Of a stretch of DNA of 64,000 nucleotides, positions 11,690 through 23,700 are shown piece by piece. Within the stretch, counting starts at the first letter, position 1, and every line of letters begins with the position of its first letter. Both the position numbers and the translations under genes were made by a program. The notes under the pieces are model-generated. The model had not been told where the DNA came from. It made no database searches and saw nothing but the letters and a program-made list of their open reading frames with translations. Source of the stretch: Ophioderma brevispina (taxonomy: Eukaryota > Echinodermata > Ophiuroidea > Amphilepidida > Ophiodermatidae); the NCBI GenBank assembly GCA_023653785.1, contig JAMKCH010043992.1, forward strand, positions 62,001 to 126,000. Reading direction: 5' to 3'.

Positions 11690-12063
11690 CATGATACAGA
11701 CGCTCCTAACATGGCCCGCTCATTTGAGGCTGGGGCGGATTGGAACAGTCAGGGGTTTACACCCTACTCTTATAATTATTCGACACTGACTGCGATGTAC
11801 ATGTCAAGGTGACCGCTGTCACGGGACCGACAAGGACGGATGCTTTTTTCATGATCCTTTGCCCCATTCCAAGTGAACATGGAGGAGAGCGGTAATTCTT
11901 TATTTAATCATAGCTGGTATAACAGATCCAGATCACACAGAAATTGGTAGTACCGAAAATCCCCAGCACGTGCCACGACCCCACCGGGATTCGAACCCGG
12001 GAATTTTGATGGTAAAAATTTGGCGCCAGAGGCAAGCACCCTACCGCTAGGCCACGCTCTCCC
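11690..12063 (-). mobile_element. tRNA-derived SINE family 1, copy C (best head)
   Basis: On the minus strand, 12,063-11,974 reads as a tRNA-like head: GGAGAGC, then box A GTGGCCTAGCGGTAGGGTGC, then box B GGGTTCGAATCCCGG with an intact T-arm stem (CCGGG/CCCGG). The acceptor ends do not pair, so this is a SINE head and not a working tRNA gene. The body continues towards lower coordinates and matches copies A and B. Confidence 0.8.
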
Positions 12064-12863
12064 ACCTAATACTTTGCTATGACAATATGCAATAATAAAT
12101 TGGTATTGCAGGTATTTTTACATGCGGTTTATAATTGTTGAAATGTTAATCTACTTTCCATCTACTATATTCAATACTTCTAACCCCTTTCAGTAACCCA
12201 TATGCATTGACATATGAATTGCAAGACAAAACATTTGGTGTCATCCCTGTTGTTGGTCATGATGAATTCAAACAGTGAGTTTGCGCCCCTTCAGCAGTAG
12301 TAAAAATGGGACCGACCATAGGTTGGCGGTAGCTAACGGTTTGCTTATGGATTACTTGGCATATATTGCATTTGAAGATGACTACATATGATACAATTTA
12401 TTACTTAAGATGCATTCTAAAATCGGTATCGTACTCTACACTGTAGTTTTGTAACTTTTGCTAGTTCAAAAATTCATTCGCCGTGCTTTGGCTAATTAAG
12501 TAAAAGATGAACTTCTAGATTTTCAAATGAAGTTGCTGCAAATTAGAGTGATTTTCTTTTTACAATTGAAAGAACTGCAAGAATTACTTGGTTTACAGTT
12601 TAGAGCAAAATAGAGTCACGGGTCATTGAAGGTCATATGCAATTACTGTTAAAGTTGAACTCAAAATGTGACTGCTTGTAGGAATGAATGAGAATTCAAC
12701 AAAGCATAAGTGAAGTTGTCCAAGAGGCTTGGATTATGTGGGATGTTAGGCAAATGTTGTCTATGGTCCTTTAGTAATCATTTGCTGTGATTGATAGTAA
12801 TGTTATGCTACCTAAGCAGTACTACATTTCCACGTATAAATACACTTGTTTATATAGTCCATG
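12064..12863. other. No gene seen
   Basis: Non-coding AT-rich sequence between the SINE and the palindromic element. No repeat relationship to other parts of the window was found. Confidence 0.4.
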
Positions 12864-13780
12864 AGCCGAGCAAATTTTCGGTATCTTGAAAGGGGACAAA
12901 ACAACACTTATTATGCAGCATCAGTATACCATGGCCTACACAAAAAATGCATGATAGCATTTCTGGAATGGTAGCTATAGCCAGGTAGGGGGTAACCAAG
13001 GTTTGTACAGGGGGACAAATTTGGAATTGCTTCAATCATGTTGAAAAGTATACCACATTATTTGTCTGATCATAAGGATTCCAAAAAGGTATAGTTTGTA
13101 CTAACTACAGCCTAAAGTTTTGAAGTTATAGGCTAAAAACAGCAAAAATCAATAAAAAGGGTCATTTTCAGTTGTACAGGGGTCAAATTTCAAAGTTGCT
13201 CTGATTTGGATAAAATATGGTGCATATTATTGGTTGGAGCTCATAGGGTTAAAATAAGGAATAGTTTTGACTGTCTAAAATGCTTAGTTACCAATGTAGG
13301 GGGCAACAAAGGTCTACGTCCATTGTATTCAATGGGGCTTGACCTTGTTTCCCCCTTACTTTGGTAACTAAGCATTTGAGACACTCAAAACTATTCCTTA
13401 TTTGAATCCTATGACCTCCACCAAAAATATGCACCATTTTGCATCCAAATCGACGCAACTTTAAAATTTGACCCCTGTACAAATGAAATTTAACCTTTTG
13501 ACCTGTTTTTGCTGTTTTTAACTTTAACTCCGAAACTTTGGGTTGTAGATAGTACAAACTATACCTTTTTGGAATCTTTATGGTTGGACAAATGATGTGG
13601 CATACTTTTCAACATGGTCGAATCATTTTAAAATTTGACCCCTGTGTAATCCTTAATTGTCCCCTACCTGGTTATAGCTACCATTCCAGAAATGCTATCA
13701 TGCATTTTTGTGTAGAGGATATTGTACTGAAGCTGAATATTAAGTATCGTTTTTTCCCCTTTCAGGATACCAATTTGGCT
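12864..13780. mobile_element. 917-bp imperfect palindrome (foldback MITE)
   Basis: The left arm (12,864-13,324) and right arm (13,329-13,780) are inverted copies around a centre at about 13,325-13,328. Paired landmarks are CGGTATCTTGAAAGGGGACA / TTCCCCTTTCAGGATACC, AAATGCATGATAGCATTTCT / AGAAATGCTATCATGCATTT, and CTTAGTTACC / GGTAACTAAG. The whole element could form one long hairpin. A diverged half copy lies at 24,650-24,880. Three short antisense frames within it are by-products. Confidence 0.88.
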
Positions 13781-14492
13781 AAAATTTCCTGATGGCTTAA
13801 GAACTAATACATAAGCATATTGCAATCCGGTTATATTTTCGTCGGAGGTTTATGGAGTGGTTTTTTAATTTCTTCAGGTGAAAATAACTGCAATGTTACA
13901 TGGACACTGGATACAGAGACCCCTTAAGATGTTTCTCATTTGTTTAGGTGACCATTGGTGTATATGTAGGAACAAGTGTATTAGTAACTTTGACTGCAAT
14001 TGTGTGAAGCCAATTTGTTAATGGGCTTTTGAATAATTATTAAAAACACAGAAAGAAAAACTTAAAAAAAAGTTCAGTGAAGAATTTCTCTGTTTCTCGG
14101 CTGTACACCTAGTTATTGGTTGGCTTCTGCTGTGCTTTGAAATCATCAGTCATTTCCCACTTGAAGATTGACATGTATAATAGTTTGGAATGGAATTGTG
14201 TTCATTTGTAAAAAAAAGTTGCAAATTATTTTATTAGGTTTGAAAAAAATCTATCTTTGTTTTTTTTAAATTAAAATGGATTTTATTTGACTAGGTTTCT
14301 ACCTTTTGAGAAATGTTTTTAAGAGGTATTCGTACCATTTCAACCTACTTTTGTACATCTGTGAATGTTCCATTATTTTCCCATTGAGTGAGTGGCCGAT
14401 GTATTGAATAGGACAATGTCAGAAATGTGATTCATTTATTTAAAAAAATGAGTTTAGTTTTCTGCTTTCCTCAAGCTCCCTGTATGCAACTA

Positions 14493-14769
14493 CAGTCTTG
14501 GAAAAAAAGTTAGAACACTCGCCACAATTTCCTACATTGCTCAACCGGGCTAGAGTTAAGAACTACAAGCTCCTGCTATCACTCAATGAAAGCGAAGAAG
14601 GGGGGGTTCAACCTTCTCCTGCAAACCTACCCTTCCCCACCCTATCAATTAATGTTGGGGATGTTAGCAAGAATGCTAACTGATGATGATTACTGCAAGC
14701 AAACATGAATTAGGCGTTGGGAATAGTTTTCGACATACCAAAGTGTTCCAACAATTTTTTCCAAGATTG
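14493..14769. mobile_element. Tc1/mariner-type MITE with TA duplication
   Basis: The element begins CAGTCTTGGAAAAAAAGTTA and then GAACAC. It ends with the reverse complement, GTGTTCCAACAATTTTTTCC then AAGATTG. It is flanked by TA on both sides (14,491-14,492 and 14,770-14,771). CAGT termini plus a TA target duplication fit the Tc1/mariner superfamily. At 277 bp with no transposase frame it is non-autonomous. Confidence 0.85.
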
Positions 14770-15833
14770 TAGATTTCAGTGTATATTATTATGACCTTAT
14801 GCTCCTTCAATGAGGAAATCATTCGGATATATTTTCTTGTGCAATAATATATTAGTTGTACGTTGTGATGCATGCACTATTTGTCAAGTAAAAACTGTAT
14901 TTATGTCCTTTTACTCTACGTTGGAGAAAAGGTACTGGACCAAGTGGCAGAATTTAAATTGTTGTTTTAAACTGAAAGATGGCATATTTTCAATTATAAC
15001 TACGAAAATCTTTGAAAGTCAATCATGTCCGAGTGATTTCCAAAGGATGTTTATAGTAGTGTCATGTTTTAGGTTCAAAAACATCTCACCAATGACTCTT
15101 ACAGAATGGATGTGTCAGTATTTTAATTGGTTAGAGATGTAACCGGTGGTATAGTACACAGAACAATATCAGCATATCGATAGAAGTCTGGTGGTGCCTC
15201 TTGCGAAAAAGTTGCAAAATGCACAATTGTTGCATTGCAATATTTATCTGAAAGAAACAAGCTAACAGCTTATATATACAGTAACAAGAAGAAGCATTAC
15301 AACACTACAAAATAAGTAAAAAAAATTTGCATTAAAATTAGTGCCATTTTGGAAGGATGACATGGAAATTAAAGAGTTGAATCTCTTTTAGAAAAATGAG
15401 AAAATGCCCATACACAGTCAAAACTTATGTTGAGCAATTTTGAATGCTTGCTCATTGTCTTACCAGATAAGGTCTCATGTTCTGCAAACAAGAACTCTCA
15501 ACTTGCTTATACTGAAAGAATAACTATTTTTTTACAAGATTCTGAGAAATAAAAACAAGATTTGTTCTTTCATATGCTTTTGATTTTTAAGAAATGAAGA
15601 TGTAATTTGTTATTGGTGTATGTATGCATTGGTGGATTGATTTTTAAACTGCACTTGTATGTATATGGATACAAGAAAGGTTTTTATCATACCAGTAAAT
15701 AGATGCAAATAATGAATTCTTGCACCTTGTAATGTTGGTCTTTACACTCTCTCAAGGTATTGGAATACACGTATAGCAATGAGTTATATCTGAAGTGTAT
15801 CCTACTCATGTGGCTTGGCTCTTGCTCTGCAAA

Positions 15834-16048
15834 CAAACCATCTGTATGATTTGAAACTACTTGGTACTCTAGGTTGGTAGAAATGAGTAGAAAATGATCT
15901 TTCTCTAGAGGCATCTAAATTGGAAGGTTGAGATTTCGACAATCAGTGAATGCCCTCTGATAATGGCATTTGCTAGAATGTTGAAAGCTCAGCCTTCCAA
16001 TTTGGATGCCTCTTGGAAAGATTATCTTCTAATCAAACCATCTGTATG
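15834..16048. repeat. Palindromic insert between 15-bp direct repeats
   Basis: CAAACCATCTGTATG occurs at 15,834-15,848 and again at 16,034-16,048, exactly 200 bp apart. Between them, 15,889-15,936 and 15,984-16,031 are inverted copies (GAGGCATCTAAATTGGAAGG / CCTTCCAATTTGGATGCCTC), and weaker pairing continues to a centre near 15,958. Either a foldback element with a long duplication or a local inverted duplication could explain it. Confidence 0.75.
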
Positions 16049-17777
16049 TAGACATGCAAGTTAGGACCCTTCTCCTATTTTTTGATGATTACGTGATTAC
16101 ATCAAATGATTGAAAATGTGTGATTGGTCCATTCATAAATATCCCTGAGCAAGGTTGTCAACAAATGATTTTGAGATAAACGACAATCAGGCTTACAGGA
16201 CTATAGTCATTTGGCACCATTCTCATTGAAGTGTTGTGGTGTAGTTATCACTATATCAACTGGATCGTGTTTTCTAGTCCTGAACCTTGATCAATATGAT
16301 CGCAATGCTTAGTGGATGCCATGGCAACTGCTTCCTGAAAGGGTTGCGTGCATGAGTCAGTTAACAGGGAGTTGATTGGTTACTTGCTTGGCAAAAAATT
16401 TGGAACAAAAACCGATTTGTAAAAAATAAAAGGTACAAATTTCAAACCTTTTAAAGCCATATGGAAGATTTAGTATAAACATTCTTGTCTTGGAATAACA
16501 TATTTCTGAAATTGTAAAAAACATTTATACACCTGATAAGCGTTTTTTTGGCTTTGATTGGCAAAGCTACTCCCAGGATGCAAACAGAAAAGGTGAGAAT
16601 AACCTGGCTTGCCTTTTTGAATAGGTAATCTCTGGGGCCAGAATGATTGCTTGCGCATATTGGCTGTTATGACAAAATCCTATCAATTAAGACCAACTTA
16701 CCAAACCTTTCAACTTCTGCTTTAAACTGTACGCCATTTAGAAATATGATTACAAGAGAGGCTACTCATGAATATGCCTAGGTCTTGTACAACAGGATTT
16801 TTTACAATAAATGCAAGATTGTTTTCATAACAATTGTGCACACAATCCAAAATACTGCCACAGAGGCCATTTGATGCTTTTAGTTCAGCATGAGTTAGCC
16901 ACAGTTCATGTACTGAGCAAAGTACCCCCCTCATATTTGCCCTATAGTTGTATTTTTGGATATGAACAAATAATCTGTTGACTGAGTCAAAGAGTCTTGT
17001 ACTAATAGGGCTCTCACACTTTGATATCATTTGCGATCCATGCTCTTTGTAGACATGAAATCAGGCACCAAACTTTCAAACTTGGACACATACTTCAGAT
17101 AATAGAATGGTAGGTGCCATCTACCTGTGTACTGTGTTGAGAAGAGCCAACTTTGTCATGGCAGGTTTTCTTGGTAGGTACTATGGCCAATTTCACAATG
17201 AATATGTACCAATTTCTGTATTTGACACAGTGAAACAACAAGCCATATTCTTTCAAGAGACTATGCATGTCAGTACAATACACCTCACCAAAAAGTTGGG
17301 GCTTATGTTCGCAATGCCACTAAAATAAGGGATTCACAAAGAGAAAGCTAGATAAAACTTTATGATAGAAAACTTCTCACATCATATCTAATGTGGTAAC
17401 AGTGCTTGTGCTTATACCCCATAACATCTGGACTTGTACAGAGATTATGTTTTACAAACCGGTTTGTCTGTTGTAAAATTGTCATTCGCATCAGCGAACA
17501 GTGCTCAACATTTCCAGTACAAGTACCTTTCATGAATGTGAAGGAATCTTACAGAAATGTAGAAGAATATCATAGCACATAAACATACGAGGCATTTATG
17601 TAAAAATTTATGGCAACAGGTGAAATTGGTTGCAACGTCACCGTGTTTAATGTGTTTGCCTGCCAGACTATTTACTGCCCATCTTAAAATGTACAGTTTT
17701 CAGGCTGCGCACGCATACTATCCGGTACTCGGCTTTTAAGTATATTAAACCCCTAACCGTGAGACCCCGTGCAAGCC
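16049..17777. other. No gene supported
   Basis: Several open frames of 60-100 codons exist (16,470-16,658 -, 16,722-17,030 -, 17,107-17,328 +). None shows a recognised domain, splice-site framing or continuity with neighbours, so they are left uncalled. Confidence 0.4.
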
Positions 17778-18050
17778 TTTCCTGGACCTCGCACACCAAG
17801 GTTTTTAGCGCTACAATTGTGTCAAGTACTGACCTCCATCAGCAAAACTTGTGTGGGCAGATCGGCTGATACTCGGGTTGCAGTTGATTGAAAACCGGCC
17901 TCAAGGCAAGAACATTATGGCTAGAAATCTAGAGCATGCTCGGGTCAAAATTGCTGTGTCTCGTTAGGCTTTAGCAATGGTTCCACTTTCACTGCACTAA
18001 AACAAATGGAACGCAGAGGCGAATCTGGGCTAGAAGTAGCCCATAGTCCA
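17778..18050. mobile_element. Dispersed repeat family R4, copy 2
   Basis: Same-orientation homologue of 10,360-10,662, with the blocks listed there. It is slightly richer in CpG than the surrounding sequence. Confidence 0.65.
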
Positions 18051-20490
18051 GGTTAAGTTTAAAGCAACGTAACAGATACGTTTTTCTTCTATGTGATATT
18101 AGTCCTGAACCAATATGTTTTTAGCTTAACTTGAGGCTTGGTACAAGTCCGCGATGAATTATTGTGGGTTGAGCAAAGTGTCATGCAGATGCAAGTCCAC
18201 TACTAGTAATTAAGAAAATACCACCTGAATTAGTCTTAAAAAGTGTTGATCTGTTGCAGATTGAATCTATATGTTCCAGATGGTTTGTTTTGAAGTAAAG
18301 AGCGCAAATGTGATTGATGTCTTATAAAACCTACAGCATCTAAAAATGGAATTGGAATCCAATGGTGCTGCTGCCATTTTGTAAATGCTTATTGTAAATA
18401 GTGTGTTTACATAGCTATTTATTTTCTGAACAATGGGTTCCTTCTCCTGGTTCTTGACAATAATACTTGTAGGTTCTTACCATAGACGCATAAACTTAAT
18501 ACAAATAGAAATAAAACCTTGAGTGATGTTTTTTTCTCTTAGTAGATTTGTGGAGTGAGACCAATATTCTAGTGTGACATTGATGACATGGAAATTAGGT
18601 TGCCATGAGGGTCAAATGTTCAATTTGGAAGCTGCTTATGCAATGGACTTCTACACAGGATAGCGGGTCTCTGAGTCGTCAATGTTGAAACACAGAAAGG
18701 ATTTTCGCCTTAGCAATATGGCGGGAAACAATGCATACACCGGCTGGTGCCACCATATTCTACACAGATGTTATCGGTTATACAAAATTCCTTTAACTTG
18801 GACAATTAAGTGAAGCCACATTGTGCAGGCAAATATGCAACTATGTGGTTCTCAATCGGTGGCTATTCAACGGTGCGCCCAGCACGGCTATCCATGTGTA
18901 GAGGTCAGTGGCTTATGCTGTGCTTTGGGCCTGTGTGACGAATGTGAAAGCTTAAACTTTGAAGATTAATGATCCAAGGTACTTGAGCTCACAAGCACTG
19001 CATCAGTGACTGATGCATAATGTGGAAATATCATCAGCACCAGGGCTCTGGAACCTATAGTTGTGAACATAAATCAACTTGAGGGCACAGAATTGCTTTT
19101 GTATAAACTTTTCCTTTCCAACAAGACCAATTATTTGGAACACTCCTTTCACAAAGTCACGATGGCAGTGCATCCAAACAAGTAAGAACAAGAAGTGAGT
19201 TAACAGGAAACAAAATATTGAAAACAAGAAAAAATGGGAGAAAGTAAAGATTTGCAAAAAAAAAAAAAAACCAGAAAAATCTATCTGGAGTTTTTCGGAG
19301 TGTCGCTACACATAACACCAAGTGCTCTCTATCCATGAAATGATTTGTGGTTTTTATCTGCATGGACGATTAACATCTCTACAATACGTTAAAGTAGATT
19401 TGCACTACATTGGGAGACCTGTTAGCCTTTAACAGGTGCAACAAGAGATTTCACAGGTGTGCTAAAAAGTGAAAACTTCTGATTATGCACCAATATAAAA
19501 GCTTTCTATCAAAAATATCCCATGTGAAAAGGATAAGTGAGAATTATTTGTTTGCTTGCTACAAAAATTGTTAACATTATAATTTACTATAGGAGCAAAT
19601 ACTAAATTGAACCTTTGTTTATATTGAAATTAAGCAATCAAAATTCATATTTGCTTCCACTTTCAAGGCATTTCTGTTAGCCAAATACAAGTAAGAAATG
19701 TTGGGGGGTCTTATCTGTATGAAGTTGTTACATATGACACAATGTATGGATGCCCCGAAAATCCTTGTTGACACCTTAATTGCACCCTTCCTAGTGTGAG
19801 GACAGTGAAGCAATTACATCCTCTACAAACATTTTCCCTTTTGTCCTAATGCTATCCAACGTTCTGCCCAACCCCATATCAATCCGAATCTATATGCTGT
19901 GAAGTGACGGATTGTTACTGCAACAGTTGACTTTAATATTCTGGAACATTGCATGAAACCAAACACCACTCCTTCTGGAGCCACACAAAGCTGATAGTAC
20001 TAGCAGGAAGTAGATATGTTGTTCACCTAACAACCAGTATGACTGCTGAACTACATACACAGGTAGCCAATCCTGTTATCCTATTTAGTTGAAGCTTTTA
20101 TCCTGTACCACTGGAGTTGGGATTTGAGCCTCCCTCAAAACGACGGTATAGATTTATAGATCTTTCCAGACACCCTGGAATTACGCCCAATGATAAATAA
20201 GTACTAGTTAACTTTCATTGTTTTTTCAATCTACAAACTATTAACCCTCCACATTGTCAACGGATTCCAAGCTGCTATGGAGAGAAGCTCCTCCAACACA
20301 ATGGCATCAACAGCCCAAAATAAGTACGTTTGTTGCATTAAACCAATTATAGGAAGTGTATTTATCCATTTTTATATCATGTGGTTTTGATAACTCCAGA
20401 ATGCTGACAGATTGCTGGCAAGAGCCACAATCTAAGAGATTTTACTTTGAAATGTACTTTGCACTATTTTAATTTCAATAGAAAATCTTA
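18051..20490. other. No gene seen
   Basis: Non-coding sequence with an adenine run at about 19,256-19,271. The 14-mer GCGCCCAGCACGGC near 18,862 recurs inverted near 20,587, but the flanks do not align convincingly. Confidence 0.4.
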
Positions 20491-20491
20491 A

Positions 20492-20740
20492 TTATGTAAT
20501 TAAACTCAATTTTCTTGCAGGCATTTCCCAGACATACAGTTGAGGGGTAATCCAAGGGGGTGAAACTGCATTCCAAACCAGTCGGCCGTGCTGGGCGCTG
20601 ACATTGTTAACGATTGCACGGAATAAATTATCAGTTGGGTGCTTGTAAACACATAAGTCAATTCGATACAAACCAATCCGCCAAAATATCAGTTGTTGGA
20701 GGCTGGGTGCTATTGGTTGGTTAAATTTTGTCCTACCCAT
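20492..20740 (-). CDS. Unrecognised open frame (82 codons), doubtful
   Basis: The minus strand has an ATG at 20,740 in a good animal start context (GCGACCATGGG). It opens a frame beginning MGRTKFNQPIAPSLQQLIF and ending at 20,492. A GTATGT donor-like site follows the ITPQL residues, so it could be a first coding exon. It matches no family I recognise. It sits immediately outside the left end of foldback element 1, and may equally be chance or transposon sequence. Confidence 0.2.
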   Translation of the reverse strand: MGRTKFNQPIAPSLQQLIFWRIGLYRIDLCVYKHPTDNLFRAIVNNVSAQHGRLVWNAVSPPWITPQLYVWEMPARKLSLIT

Positions 20741-20799
20741 GGTCGCCAAACGAACTGAAAGACCACTTCAGTAGTCTTGATTTAACTAAACCGCCTCAA

Positions 20800-23700
20800 T
20801 GAATAGCACAGTCCCTAAGCACAATTATTGTGCACTTTTTCCTAAGCGTGAAACTTGCATGCCTATAAATATGAGCCCCTGAATTTTCTGATCGGTGCCA
20901 AAAATGTAGCGCCCCTGTTGGCCTACAGCGCCCTCATAGTGTTACCCACTTATAAATATCCTTTCAAGAGCTTATATGCCTACTCCAACATTTTTGACCA
21001 AATAAGGTCCAATTAAGGTTTAAAATGAGGCACATATATATAACTATTCATTTCGTCAATATTCAATCTGCTGCCATCTTAGCTTAAAATGGCCGCCAAT
21101 GAAAGCACATTAAGCCTAACTTTGAGGTAAGAATGCTCAAAAATGCTAATTTTGAGGAACAAAACCACACATTGGTAAAGCTGAGGAGTTCAGAAGCAAC
21201 ACTGACATTTGAGCAGTAACAGATAGCAGTAATCATGAATTTCAAGATGGCGGTTGATTTAAAAATGGCCGCCCATGAACTATAATATTTGGAATTTAAG
21301 CAAAATGAAGCATACGTGTGAAGGGTTTAATCATTTGTCAGCTATTGTGTGACTGAATAAGGTCCAGTAAGTGCCGCAATATATCTGGCCATTGATGTAG
21401 GTCAATTTGATATCAACTACCTAACACCCTAGATTTCAAATGGGCTGCCACTACAATATCCCACTAATTATCCACATTAAGCATTACTTCGCTTATGAAT
21501 GATGAAAAACAATAAGGACGGTCCCACATGAATGCTAAAGAGTTTAGAAAGACACTGTGACATTGTAGTAGCCACAATTAGCAGCACATCTTGATATCAA
21601 GATGGCGACTGAAAAGGCTGCATTGAACCAGTTTTGCAATATATTACCTCTGAACCACATTGATCTTAGTTCTAGACGAAACCTATTTCTAATTGTAAGA
21701 ATTCAAAATGACCCGCTTTGTAGGAAGTACTTAGTTAGTATGCTTTACCAAGCAGCTACTAAGTATCTGAGTATCCTGAGTAAGTTATTTTGGCACTGTT
21801 GGTGATGGCATAAAGTAGAGTGCATTAAGTCCAGCTATTCTGGACTTGCATTCCATGCTCTTGAGCAACTACTTCGACCCAGCTCACTCAAGCTTTTGCC
21901 ACCTTAGAAATTGTGTTTCCATTATGTGGTTGGTTCCACTAGCTTCAGTCCCACTTAATAGGACCAAGTAGGACTATAGGATGTATAAAAAAAGGACAGC
22001 ACAAGAACCCTAAAGCGATATCCAGGACTTTCAATAAGGCTCCACTGGAAAGCTTGCATTAATGAAGGAAGTTAGTACAGATGACTCTAGGGAACGTCTC
22101 ACAAACATGCCCTCATTTTAGACCAGTTGGTACAGGAGCCAATGGCAACCTTTTCTTGGTTGATGTTGGTATTTTATAAATGGGGCTTTGGCAAAGTTTA
22201 CCAAACTTCTCCAAATAGCAATAATTTACTCAGGTGGAGGTGGACCCATACATTTGTGTGTTAATTTACAAATTTTTGAAAATTGGCCTAACGATTGGGC
22301 CCTCGTGCATACAGGTAGAAATTGGTTATAGCCATGATTCTGCTTTCAGATTCTATAGAGACGGTACCATTTCTACCAAAACCAAACTTGGGACCCAATA
22401 CCATACAACACCCCAAATTCAGAATATTGACTTAGCGACTAAAAACAAATGTGAGTATTGGCGCCTGTACTTAAAAGACCAGAGCCTAAGGCAAAACGTT
22501 CTATTGTGCCAAACGTTCGCTGAAACTTCTTTAAGCTGATTTTTTTAAAAAAAAAGCTCATTTTCTGGGACATTTTCAAAAGATATGCATTGCTATTCTG
22601 TGATATTGGCTACAATCTTGAACAAAAGTGTTGGCACAAACTGTCGGAACAAAGTTGAAACCTTGAAAATTGTGTTACCGTTGCGCCCTTAACAATTACT
22701 CATCATTGATTGGTAGGGAAGGGGAGGTGGTTTTGGGGGTTTTAGCGGGACTTGGCACAAAGCTTCAAGCGTGACACCAAAAACAATTCATACCAGTATC
22801 TTTTTTATTTCCTATTTTCGATTAATAGGTGCAAAATTAAAAGTGGGTCCCAATGGACAAACCGCGTCCCCCACTTCTACATCAAAATGTGAGATTTGGT
22901 ATATCAGAAGAGAAAGAAAGTTATAATTCTCAGATACCCATGAAATTTAAAGCCCTTAGAAATGTTTCACTTGATAATGAACAAAAACCCCAAATGTTGT
23001 CGACATTAATTATACACGTCTCCTATGGCCAGTGTAGCTACATGATCAAGTATTGAGGTAGCCAAGTGGTGTTGAAAAAAAATATCGGATCAAAACAGGT
23101 TAATGATAAAATCGGACGATTTACCCCCATAGTATTGGTTTGATTGAGTTTTAAAATATTGGGATCAACTGCATCTCACCCAATATTCTTGCAACTCATA
23201 GCTCGACCAATGTAATTTGGGCTTATCGATCCAATTTTATATAACATTTATGCTTTGCTATCCAAGTGGCTTGACCGATTTGACCCAAAATTTGAAATTG
23301 AAATGTGTTTTTTAATGAAAATCAGACCATATCGTTTCACCGCCTTTCAATTAACTCTTACTTCCAAACTTTTGGCAATATGGTACCTTAATGAATTAAA
23401 GGCTATTGCCTTGGCAGACCATACTATTCAGGAAATGTTTGTCAGGGGATACTGCACAAAAATCTAACATAACACACCTTTGGTTATTCACAAATATACT
23501 AGCAAAACAGTTGATTGTAAGGACGGCCAAACCTGTGTTGCAATTTTCATTTGCTCCTGGTTGCACTTTGCACTCGATACACTCAAACTAGAAGCATTTC
23601 TCATCAGACCAAAGTTTAACAATCATTATAACAAAAAGTGTATCGTCGTCTGGTAGTCCAATAAAGATGTAACTTCATATCAATACACATTGCCATATGC

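Noticed and set aside
11974..12063. tRNA gene on the minus strand
   Set aside because: Box A, box B and the T-arm are good, but the acceptor stem does not pair and there is no proper anticodon arm. Related bodies elsewhere show it is a SINE head.
16722..17030. 102-codon minus-strand frame as a gene
   Set aside because: No recognisable domain, no splice framing, and no supporting neighbour. A length near 100 codons can arise by chance in a window this size.
20100..20150. Box B-like CTCAAATCCC (minus strand) as a further SINE head
   Set aside because: No box A at the right distance and no body similarity to either SINE family.
18860..20600. Shared 14-mer GCGCCCAGCACGGC as an inverted repeat pair
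   Set aside because: The flanks do not align, so a real repeat relationship is not supported.
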